From an uncultured Bacillota bacterium (GTDB lineage Bacteria; Bacillota; Clostridia; Christensenellales; Pumilibacteraceae): 64,000 bases of DNA. Positions 24,492-31,349 of the stretch are shown here, in pieces. Position 1 is the first letter of the stretch. Each line of letters opens with the position of its first letter. The notes under the pieces were generated by a model. That model had not been told where the DNA came from. It was given only the letters and a program-made list of their open reading frames with translations, and did not search any database. Made by a program: the position numbers and the translations under genes. The DNA is taken from the NCBI GenBank assembly GCA_949294845.1, contig CASFJH010000079.1:1-64000 (forward strand). Direction: 5' to 3'.

Positions 24492-25838
24492 ATGGCATAC
24501 GGTTTTTTATTGGATCTGGCGCTTATTCTTCTCAGCACTAAGCTGATGGGACTGCTTTTCCGCCGCATCGGACTGCCGCAGGTGGTAGGTGCGCTCGTGG
24601 CCGGCCTGCTTATAGGCCCGGCGGTATGGGGGCCGATGACCGGCGGAAAATTCGTGCCGGTTACCGGCAGCGCCACTCTCGACGTGCTGGCAGAGCTGGG
24701 CGTAATCATGATAATGTTCTCGGCCGGTCTCGAGACCGATCTCAAAGAACTCAAAAAGAACGGCCTTAAAGCGGGCCTTATCGCTCTCGCCGGCGTTGCC
24801 GTCCCTCTCGGACTGGGCTTTCTTATCGCCATGCCCTTCTTCGGCACGGCAAGCCGCGACCAGATACTCTCATGCGTGTTCGTAGGCGTTATCATTACGG
24901 CCACAAGCGTGTCGATAACCGTCGAAACGCTTAAAGAGCTGGGCAGGCTCAACGGCGCCGTAGGCACGACCATACTTTCCGCGGCAATAATAGACGACGT
25001 TATAGGCATAGTTATCCTTACCATAGTTACCGGCATGAAAAATCCTGCCGCGGATACGGAAATTTATATGGTTTTCGTAAACACCGTGCTGTTCTTCATC
25101 GCCGCCATAGCGGTGGGCATAGGACTCAATTTCCTTTTCCGCTATCTCGAAAAACGCTGGCCGCATAAGCGCCGCGTGCCCATTTTCGGACTGGTGATAT
25201 GCCTTGTGTACGCATACTGCGCCGAAAAAATATTCGGCATCGCCGATATTACGGGAGCTTATCTCGCCGGCATAGTTCTTTCCAACACCAAAGAAACGGG
25301 ATACATAGACCGCAAGATAGACGTAAGCTCTTATATGCTGTTCTCCCCCATCTTCTTTGCCGGCATAGGCATAGACACCTCTTTCGAAGGGTTTTCGACG
25401 GATATACTGTGGTTTGCGCTGCTGTTCGTGGCTGCCGGCATCGCCGGTAAGATAATAGGCTGCGGCGGCGCCGCCAAACTGTGCGGCTTCTCCTGCCGCG
25501 ACTCGCTGAAAATAGGCGCGGGAATGATCGCGCGCGGCGAGGTGGCGCTGGTAGTCACCCAGAAAGGTCTTTCGGAGGGCATTATCGACTCCCGATACCT
25601 GACCGCCACCGTTCTGCTCGTGATCGTAACGAGCTTCCTTACTCCCGTTCTGCTTAAACTGCTCTTCGGCTCCTCCTCGCGGTCAGCCGACAGCGGAGCC
25701 GGCGGAAACGCCTCGGACGACCGCCCGTCGCCCGACGGCTCGGCCGAATCCCCGCAGCTGCAGCCCGAATCGCTGCCCGACTCGCAGCCGCAGTCCGCGC
25801 CCGTAACGCAAGACGTTTCCGCGCCCGATGCGCCTTAA
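24492..25838 (+). CDS. Cation:proton antiporter, CPA2/Kef type (Na_H_Exchanger)
   Basis: A 448-residue integral membrane antiporter with about 11-12 helices. It has LLFRRIGLPQVVGALVAGLL and MFSAGLETDLKELKK, both typical of CPA2, the helix ITATSVSITVETLKELG, and AAIIDDVIGIVIL with the paired Asp of the ion site. There is no RCK/TrkA domain. The last 55 residues are a low-complexity tail rich in S, P, Q and D. A Shine-Dalgarno CGAGGG precedes the ATG. It probably exchanges Na+ or K+ for H+. Monocistronic. Confidence 0.92.
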   Translation: MAYGFLLDLALILLSTKLMGLLFRRIGLPQVVGALVAGLLIGPAVWGPMTGGKFVPVTGSATLDVLAELGVIMIMFSAGLETDLKELKKNGLKAGLIALAGVAVPLGLGFLIAMPFFGTASRDQILSCVFVGVIITATSVSITVETLKELGRLNGAVGTTILSAAIIDDVIGIVILTIVTGMKNPAADTEIYMVFVNTVLFFIAAIAVGIGLNFLFRYLEKRWPHKRRVPIFGLVICLVYAYCAEKIFGIADITGAYLAGIVLSNTKETGYIDRKIDVSSYMLFSPIFFAGIGIDTSFEGFSTDILWFALLFVAAGIAGKIIGCGGAAKLCGFSCRDSLKIGAGMIARGEVALVVTQKGLSEGIIDSRYLTATVLLVIVTSFLTPVLLKLLFGSSSRSADSGAGGNASDDRPSPDGSAESPQLQPESLPDSQPQSAPVTQDVSAPDAP

Positions 25839-25994
25839 GCCCTCGGATTTCCGCGTCGAACTGCATTAAAGTCTCGTATTCGCCCGATATGCCGCGTATT
25901 TACCGTTTAAAATCGGTTTGCGGCCGCTTATGATCCCGACCGCCTCGTTTGCCGTCTGCGGTTCGGGCGGCGTATAAATTTTTGCGTTTAAGTC

Positions 25995-26031
25995 AATAAT
26001 CTCTCCCGTATCAATTGTGGGAGAGATTATT
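25995..26031 (+). promoter_or_regulatory. 13-bp hairpin that sequesters the next gene's Shine-Dalgarno
   Basis: AATAATCTCTCCC (25995-26007) pairs perfectly with GGGAGAGATTATT (26019-26031) around an 11-nt loop. GGGAGAG in the 3' arm is the only Shine-Dalgarno for ATG 26033. No T-tract follows on either strand, so it is not a terminator. Translational control is inferred. The rest of 25839-25994 holds nothing recognisable. Confidence 0.6.
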
Positions 26032-26032
26032 T

Positions 26033-26683
26033 ATGGGAGTTACTTTTTGTCTCGGTAATATCGGCGTCAAAAGACGCTCTTTCAAAAAGACGGCTGAAGG
26101 CGAAATGTGCGTGGACAACGACGACGTTCTGCTCAGCTTCAGGCTGGGCGGCAAACTGTACTGCGCCGTCGGCTCGCTGCCTTTTGCCGACATGAGCGTA
26201 AGGGAATATATGGCGTACTCGCGCTCGCTCAGGCTGTCCAAACCTCTTTGCGACTCGGAAATACGTTTTCTGCTGCGTTCGGTGGGATTCAGGCGCAGAC
26301 TGTATACGCGGGTGGGCGCGCTGTCCAGAGTGGAATACCGGCATCTGTGTCTTGCCGCTCAGATGGAAATAGACGTAAAAACAGTCAAAATCAATTTCGA
26401 CGGTCTGCCCTATTCGCACCGTAACCGCAGGCAGATGCTGAAGCTGCTCAAAAATCTCGAGCCTCGTTACGAAACGCTTGTCGCAGTGACCGACACGCGC
26501 TTTATACCGCCCTTCGCGCAGACGGTATGCTATTCGGAACAAGGCGTGACGCAGATAAGCCGCAGAAAACAGCTGTCCCGACCGGCGCGGAAAAACCGGC
26601 TGATCAGAAAATTCCGCGGCGTTCTGCCGTTGAACGGTCTTAAGATTAAAAAGCTGCTCGTTCTTACCCCCGATCCGGTCTGA
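26033..26683 (+). CDS. Unknown protein resembling a degenerate ABC-transporter ATPase
   Basis: A 216-residue protein. The order of features recalls an ABC ATPase: VGSLPFADMSVREYMAYSRS at the Q-loop position, GALSRVEYRHLCLAAQ in place of the LSGGQ signature, KINFDGLPYSHRNRRQMLKLL where Walker B and the D-loop would be, and LVAVTDTRFIPPFA where the His loop would be. There is no Walker A lysine motif, no Walker B Glu and no His, so ATP hydrolysis is not expected. The C-terminus is strongly basic. ATG 26033 sits next to a hairpin that covers its Shine-Dalgarno. The resemblance is by eye and tentative. Confidence 0.5.
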   Translation: MGVTFCLGNIGVKRRSFKKTAEGEMCVDNDDVLLSFRLGGKLYCAVGSLPFADMSVREYMAYSRSLRLSKPLCDSEIRFLLRSVGFRRRLYTRVGALSRVEYRHLCLAAQMEIDVKTVKINFDGLPYSHRNRRQMLKLLKNLEPRYETLVAVTDTRFIPPFAQTVCYSEQGVTQISRRKQLSRPARKNRLIRKFRGVLPLNGLKIKKLLVLTPDPV

Positions 26684-26726
26684 TCAGCCGATCTGCACAG
26701 CCGCATAAACGGCATTCCTCTTTTAA

Positions 26727-26960
26727 TCAGTCGATCCACAGCACCCGACCGGTAAATACAAGGCATAAAAGGTCGAACAGCCACATAAACGGCAATCCGA
26801 TTATAATCAGAAGTACGCCGATAATCACGCCTATGCCGTTGCCGTGCGCCGCGCTGCGGCATATGCGGTATATAATCCAGATAATGCTGAGCACGGGTAT
26901 GCAGAACAGATATTTGACAATTGTGGGCAGTCCGTCCACCGCGTCTACAAATTCCTGCAT
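26727..26960 (-). CDS. Small membrane protein, 77 residues
   Basis: Two hydrophobic helices (about 18-34 and 43-71) with a glycine-rich turn (GNGIGV) between them, ending in LVFTGRVLWID. A perfect AGGAGG lies before ATG 26960, which supports this start over the longer in-frame one at 27029. Not assigned to a family. It lies 26 bp after the deoxyinosine glycosylase gene and may share its transcript. Confidence 0.7.
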   Translation of the reverse strand: MQEFVDAVDGLPTIVKYLFCIPVLSIIWIIYRICRSAAHGNGIGVIIGVLLIIIGLPFMWLFDLLCLVFTGRVLWID

Positions 26961-26986
26961 ATTGCTTTTCCTCCTGCGATAATATG

Positions 26987-27457
26987 CTATATGAAATTTT
27001 TCAGCTCGGCGTGCCACGGCTCCGCGCAAAAAGCCGTATTAGCCGGACTGGTCGAAGGGAGAGCGACCGAAATATCCGTAAGCGACTGAAAGTTTTCGGC
27101 GAAAAGCTTTGCGGCGGTCCGTCCGTTAAGCAGAATTCTTTCTATGCGGCAATTCCGCGTAAGAAAATAAATATCGGACGTCTTAACGCTCGAAATGCTG
27201 CTGTCTGCAGATCCCTTTATTTCGCACTCGTCCACTACGTCCCAAAGCGCTATGCGACACTCCGTCAGCAGGCGCTTTTTCTCTTCCGTATCCGTCGGAA
27301 CGGGCAGTCCGGCCGCGTCGGCGACCGTTTTCCAGAAACGGTTGCGCGGATTGCCGTAATAAAAATTTTCCCGTCTCGACATCACGCTGGGGAAGCTCCC
27401 CAATACAAGCACTCTGCTGTCGGAGCGAAAGAACGGTTCAAGTCCCCGGCAGCGCAT
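26987..27457 (-). CDS. DNA-deoxyinosine glycosylase (UDG superfamily)
   Basis: A 156-residue member of the hypoxanthine-DNA glycosylase group of the uracil-DNA glycosylase superfamily, which excises deaminated adenine. Diagnostic segments are LVLGSFPSVMSRRENFYYGN, PRNRFWKTVADA, ALWDVVDECEIKGSAD and the C-terminal LPSTSPAN. Its start shares one base with the stop of the sugar kinase (TGATG). Confidence 0.88.
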   Translation of the reverse strand: MRCRGLEPFFRSDSRVLVLGSFPSVMSRRENFYYGNPRNRFWKTVADAAGLPVPTDTEEKKRLLTECRIALWDVVDECEIKGSADSSISSVKTSDIYFLTRNCRIERILLNGRTAAKLFAENFQSLTDISVALPSTSPANTAFCAEPWHAELKNFI

Positions 27458-28341
27458 CAGACGTACCTCTCCACGTCCTGCCGGCTGGGCAGCGCGTCGA
27501 TTGCACCTCTTGCGGTAGCGGTAAGAGCGCCGCAGACGTTAGCGTATCTGAACGACCGCCGCAGCAGTCCGTCGGTATACCTCGTCTCTTTGCCGAGCGC
27601 GGTCAGCAGTCCTGCCATGAAAGCGTCGCCCGCGCCTGTCGTGTCCGCTATTCTGACGTCGATGGAAGGAACGGTTTCAAAACCGCCGTCAAGACAAAAG
27701 GCGCTGCCCTTCGCTCCCATCGTAAGCGCAAGCAGTCTGCCGCGGGACAGCCGTCGGGCAACCTCCTCCGGTTTGCCGAACATGGCGGCTTCCTCCTCGC
27801 TCAGCTTGACTATATCGGCGCGGTGCATATACGGCAATACGTCCTCCGCCGCAAACAGCCCCTCGCGGTAATTCATATCGAACGACGACCGTTTGCCTGC
27901 GCGCTCAGCGGCAGCAAACAGCCTGTCGGCATACTCTCTGCCGCGCTTTAGCGAAAGCATGAGCGAGCCGACGTGCAGAATATCCGCTTTTGCCGCCAGC
28001 CCGTCGGGATCGGCGTCCACATAAGCGTCCGCGGTATTCTTGCGGTAGAACGAAAACGATCTCTCCCCCTTCTCCGACAGCTCCACAAACGCGAGCGTGG
28101 TATTCCTGTCCGCATCGCATACTATGTCGAGATAACCGATGCCGCGCTCTTCCGCGTACTCTTTCAGCCAGCGCCCGACGGCGTCGTCGCCCGTTCTGCC
28201 GGCAAAACCGGCCTCGCCGCCCAACCGCGCCACGCCGCACGCCACGTTAAAAGGCGCGCCGCCTGCGCGGCGCTCGTAACAGACGACTCCGTTGTTTTGA
28301 GCGATCATATCGGCAAGAATCTCGCCTACGCAAACTATCAT
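27457..28341 (-). CDS. PfkB-family carbohydrate kinase (fructokinase-like)
   Basis: A 294-residue ribokinase/PfkB sugar kinase. The N-terminal RRAGGAPFNVACGVARLG and the C-terminal DTTGAGDAFMAGLL (anion hole and catalytic Asp) are intact. Overall it is closest in style to bacterial fructokinases, but the sugar is not certain. The Shine-Dalgarno AGGAG lies close before ATG 28341. It is followed without a gap by the deoxyinosine glycosylase. Confidence 0.9.
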   Translation of the reverse strand: MIVCVGEILADMIAQNNGVVCYERRAGGAPFNVACGVARLGGEAGFAGRTGDDAVGRWLKEYAEERGIGYLDIVCDADRNTTLAFVELSEKGERSFSFYRKNTADAYVDADPDGLAAKADILHVGSLMLSLKRGREYADRLFAAAERAGKRSSFDMNYREGLFAAEDVLPYMHRADIVKLSEEEAAMFGKPEEVARRLSRGRLLALTMGAKGSAFCLDGGFETVPSIDVRIADTTGAGDAFMAGLLTALGKETRYTDGLLRRSFRYANVCGALTATARGAIDALPSRQDVERYV

Positions 28342-28503
28342 ATAATGCTCCTTTTTTATGCTTCCGCCCGGACGTCAAGCGTTTAAAACTTACACGCTGC
28401 CGCCTTACCGAATATACGCGCAGACCGGATTTTAACAAAGCCGGCGCGCGGATATATTATATCGGACTCGATACTGAAAAGAAATTCCGAAGCCGACGGC
28501 GCT

Positions 28504-28605
28504 GATTTTTACGCGCGTTCGGGTGAGTCGGCGCCTTGATGGCAAAGCTGAGGCAACCCGTTATTGCGTCGGATTTTTAAGCGCGCGTTCGGGCGAGCCG
28601 GCGCC
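28504..28605. repeat. 33-bp direct repeat spanning the HD-gene stop codon
   Basis: GATTTTTACGCGCGTTCGGG at 28504 and onward to 28535 recurs with few changes at 28572-28605. The second copy encodes the last residues and stop of the HD protein; the first lies 40 bp beyond the gene end. Confidence 0.75.
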
Positions 28606-29188
28606 AGCGACATTCGATGCCGCTTGACGAAAGATACTTTTCGATAATCTCGTTGAGCGCGCACGCTTTGTCGACCGCCGCCACTATCCACGCCTCGCGC
28701 GACAGCGGCGGCAGAAAGGTAAGCGGCCACATATGCCTTAGGATGATGCCCTTTTCCGTAGCCGTAAGATCATATTTTGCCGAAGCGCGTCTTAACGCGC
28801 GCCGCGGGTGAAGGAATCCGTGCAGACGGTGGCCTCCGCCCTTTTCGTGCCAGTCGTACCCGAAATAGTCGTGCAGCAAGGCTCCGCGCACCAGTTCTTT
28901 AAGCCGCACAGGACGGCGCAGCTTAGCGCCTACGCAAAACGCCGCGAAAGCTACCTGAATGCTGTGGTCGTAAACGCTCGTGCACCCATGCTGCACCCAA
29001 TTGCGACTCGCCGCAAAATCGGGATCGGCAAGAATCTCTGCCGCATACGAGAAAAATTCCTCGGCGAGTGCGTCATCCGGCATATACTTGCGCTTGAGCG
29101 CGCGCATACTGCCGTCTATTAATCCGCCCAAAGCTGAAAATCTGTTGCCGCCGTAAAAAAGCGGCGTTAAGTCGATAAGATTATCCAT
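28577..29188 (-). CDS. HD-domain phosphohydrolase
   Basis: A 203-residue HD-superfamily protein. The metal motif is spread over HGCTSVYDHSIQVAFAAF (His), ALLHDYFGYDWH (HD) and KACAL with the preceding Asp (AAVDKA). Similar proteins are frequent in Clostridia and have no proven substrate. The last residues RRLARTRA come from a short duplicated segment. ATG 29188 lies 7 nt after TATAAT with no Shine-Dalgarno, so a leaderless mRNA is predicted. Confidence 0.82.
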   Translation of the reverse strand: MDNLIDLTPLFYGGNRFSALGGLIDGSMRALKRKYMPDDALAEEFFSYAAEILADPDFAASRNWVQHGCTSVYDHSIQVAFAAFCVGAKLRRPVRLKELVRGALLHDYFGYDWHEKGGGHRLHGFLHPRRALRRASAKYDLTATEKGIILRHMWPLTFLPPLSREAWIVAAVDKACALNEIIEKYLSSSGIECRWRRLARTRA

Positions 29189-29195
29189 CAGCGTT

Positions 29196-29224
29196 ATTAT
29201 ATCACACCGTTTTAAAATAGGCAA
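29196..29224 (-). promoter_or_regulatory. HD-gene promoter, leaderless geometry
   Basis: Minus strand TTGCCT (29224-29219), 17 bp, TATAAT (29201-29196), then 7 nt to ATG 29188. Confidence 0.75.
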
Positions 29225-29323
29225 TAAACTTTCAGCAACTGGTCGATTTTATGCGCGGGCTGCATAACCGATATATATTCGCGATCCGCCGCGTGTGTTA
29301 CAAGAATTCCCTATGAGTTTTCC

Positions 29324-29353
29324 TTGCCGTCGGCGCGGAAAATGTTGTAAAAT
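29324..29353 (+). promoter_or_regulatory. Probable promoter of the Spo0A-C-like gene pair
   Basis: TTGCCG (29324-29329), 18 bp, TAAAAT (29348-29353), giving a leader of about 40 nt that contains GAGGAG. Confidence 0.5.
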
Positions 29354-29398
29354 AACAGTCGAAGTCGGAAACAGACGAAACCATATGAGGAGTGTTCA

Positions 29399-29896
29399 AT
29401 GAGCGCTGACGATACATACGTCCCGGACGACGGCGTCGTAATGCCGTCTATCCCGCCGCACATCCGCGGCACAGTAAACGATTTTGTGCGCAGAGGCGGA
29501 GTTTACTCAATGCTGGCGCCGTTCATGCCGGGCAAAACGTGCGGACTTTTTCTCTACTGCGCGGCGGTCGAGGCTCTGCTTGCCTCCGACAGCCGGCCGG
29601 GAATACGCAAGCTGTATTCCGTCGTGGGAAAAGTGTTCGGCAAAACGCCCGAAGCGGCGCGGAGATGTATGTCTTACGTCAAACCGTTTATTGCTTACGA
29701 AGAATGTAACGCCGCGCTTTTCAAAAGCGGGCTGTCGCGCAAAGCCTTTTCCTATGTGACGGTACCCGAGCTGATCTCCGCCGCCGCGGCCGCCGCAATC
29801 GAAAAGATATGCTCTGCGGCCGTATGCGAACAGGCGGACGGCACGGAGAGCGCCTTGCCTTGCGGTGACACGGTACGGAGGGGACAGGCGGTATGA
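29399..29896 (+). CDS. Spo0A C-terminal-domain-like protein, diverged copy
   Basis: A 165-residue protein without a receiver domain. Residues about 38-105 (APFMPGKTCGLFLYCAAVEA, then IRKLYSVVGKVFGKTPEAARR) follow the helix pattern of the Spo0A effector domain: a G-rich turn, a paired hydrophobic helix, LY..VA..F..T and a basic recognition helix. The C-terminal part is Ala-rich. It overlaps the next gene by ATGA and has a good Shine-Dalgarno. It is more diverged than its partner. A DNA-binding role is inferred only from this resemblance. Confidence 0.6.
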   Translation: MSADDTYVPDDGVVMPSIPPHIRGTVNDFVRRGGVYSMLAPFMPGKTCGLFLYCAAVEALLASDSRPGIRKLYSVVGKVFGKTPEAARRCMSYVKPFIAYEECNAALFKSGLSRKAFSYVTVPELISAAAAAAIEKICSAAVCEQADGTESALPCGDTVRRGQAV

Positions 29897-30381
29897 AAAA
29901 GGAGCAATGCGAAGGCGCGCGCTTCCGCCGCGCCCAACCGGCCGCCGCGGACACTCTTGCCGAAAGGCTGACGGCGCGTTACCGCAGAGTATTTTCAAGA
30001 GCCGCCGCAATAGCCCGTTCGCAGGCGCTCGAACGGATATTCGACGAACTCGGCTTTCAGCGCAGTCTGGGAGGATACAAAACTCTGCTTTACGCGGTGC
30101 GGCTTTACTGCTCCGCCGATCCGCGCTCGCTTAGCGACACAAGCTTCAAACAGATTATCGAGGCGTGCGCCGAAGAATTCGACGGCGCGCCGCGGTGGAT
30201 AGAAAAACAGATGCGGCTGGTCATCTTAAAAGCGTATAAAACCGGCTCGATACTTAACTTCGACAAATACGCCGTAGCCAATCCCGTCGACTTAAGGTAT
30301 CCGATGACGGCGGCGGAATTCGCAGCCGAGCTGCGCAGCCGATTTATACTCGAAGCGATGAAGGAAGAAACGGAATTCTGA
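29893..30381 (+). CDS. Stand-alone Spo0A C-terminal (effector) domain protein
   Basis: A 162-residue protein matching the whole Spo0A DNA-binding domain by eye. LERIFDELGFQRSLGGYKTL corresponds to the IIHEIGVPAHIKGYLYL segment, EEFDGAPRWIEKQMRLVI to the recognition helix region KFNTTASRVERAIRHAI, and YPMTAAEFAAELRSRF to the end KPTNSEFIAMVADKLR. There is no receiver domain and no phosphorylation site. The 40-residue N-terminus is basic. It is coupled to the upstream Spo0A-C-like gene (4-bp overlap). It could bind 0A-box-like DNA or pair with its partner; this is inference. Confidence 0.72.
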   Translation: MKKEQCEGARFRRAQPAAADTLAERLTARYRRVFSRAAAIARSQALERIFDELGFQRSLGGYKTLLYAVRLYCSADPRSLSDTSFKQIIEACAEEFDGAPRWIEKQMRLVILKAYKTGSILNFDKYAVANPVDLRYPMTAAEFAAELRSRFILEAMKEETEF

Positions 30382-30382
30382 T

Positions 30383-31216
30383 TCAGAATATCCCCTCGGC
30401 TCTGCGGTAAGCGCCCGGGCGCATACCCGTTTTTCTGAGGAACAGCGCCGAAAAATAATGCTCGTCCGATACGCATACCCTCGCGGCGATGTCGCTTACC
30501 GTCATGCGCGAGTTTTTCAGCAGTAATTTTGCCGCTTCTATCTTCTGATCGAGCAGAAACTCGTACGGCGTTATTCCGTAATCGCGCTTGAAAACCCGTA
30601 TCATATTGGATTTGGACATGTGCACTTCGTCGGCAATGTCGTCAAGAGTGCATTTTTCGTATACTGCCGACGCGAGCGCCTCCCTTATGCCGGAGGCGTC
30701 TTTACCGCCGCCGTGGCGGGCGGCGACTGCGGCGCTTGCGATCACGCGGTGAATACAGTCCGCCACAGTGAAGCATATCTCGCCGAAAGGCCGCCCCGAC
30801 CGCGACAGCGACAGCGCGGTCTCAAACAGCGCGTGCGTGTCGGCGCGGTATACGCCTGTGCGCACTCCGTAAGCTCTGAAAAACTCGGCTATGTAATCGC
30901 AACGGAAGTTGATCCAGAATTTTTTCCACGGATTGACGGGATCGGCGTAATACTCGTGCCGCTCTCCCGCGCACAGTATGTATGTGTCCCCCGCCGTCGC
31001 ATGCACTTTCTCCCCGCCTATGACAAGCACGCCCTCGCCCGCCGCGACGTACTCCACAACGTTTATATCGGCTTCGGGCCCGCGGGAAATCCGATAATCG
31101 GCAAAAGGATATGTAACGCCTATGACGACGCTTCTGAGCGGCAGTCCGCTTTCGTCGCGGAATGCCCGCGCTTCCTCGCGCTGCTGATTGGGTTTTAATA
31201 CTTCGGAATTCTGCAT
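30383..31216 (-). CDS. AraC-family regulator divergent from the GH2 gene
   Basis: A 277-residue regulator with an N-terminal cupin-like sensor (EYVAAGEGVLVIGGEKVHAT, then ILCAGERHEYYAD) and two C-terminal helix-turn-helix units (TLDDIADEVHMSKSNMIRVF and MTVSDIAARVCVSDEHYFSA). It is divergent from the GH2 enzyme, which it probably controls, and its 3' end is one base from the convergent Spo0A-C-like gene. No Shine-Dalgarno; a TTTATC-17-TATTAT promoter ends 4 nt before ATG 31216, so the true start could be slightly downstream. Confidence 0.88.
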   Translation of the reverse strand: MQNSEVLKPNQQREEARAFRDESGLPLRSVVIGVTYPFADYRISRGPEADINVVEYVAAGEGVLVIGGEKVHATAGDTYILCAGERHEYYADPVNPWKKFWINFRCDYIAEFFRAYGVRTGVYRADTHALFETALSLSRSGRPFGEICFTVADCIHRVIASAAVAARHGGGKDASGIREALASAVYEKCTLDDIADEVHMSKSNMIRVFKRDYGITPYEFLLDQKIEAAKLLLKNSRMTVSDIAARVCVSDEHYFSALFLRKTGMRPGAYRRAEGIF

Positions 31217-31254
31217 TTTGATAATATCTCACACTTTTTTGGCGATAAAACAGA

Positions 31255-31287
31255 TTGATAAAGCTAATATATTGTATTATAATACAA
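31255..31287 (+). promoter_or_regulatory. GH2 promoter with a 16-bp palindrome over the -10 box
   Basis: TTGATA (31255-31260), 17 bp, TATAAT (31278-31283). The -10 box sits inside the perfect palindrome TTGTATTATAATACAA (31272-31287), a likely repressor operator. Confidence 0.75.
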
Positions 31288-31349
31288 GCATAGCGCTGAA
31301 ATCAAGCATTATGCGCGCTTAAATATCAAATCGAGAGGATCAAAATTTT

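Noticed and set aside
25995-26031. Hairpin considered as the terminator of the antiporter gene
   Set aside because: No T-tract on either exit, and the 3' arm contains the next gene's Shine-Dalgarno and abuts its start.
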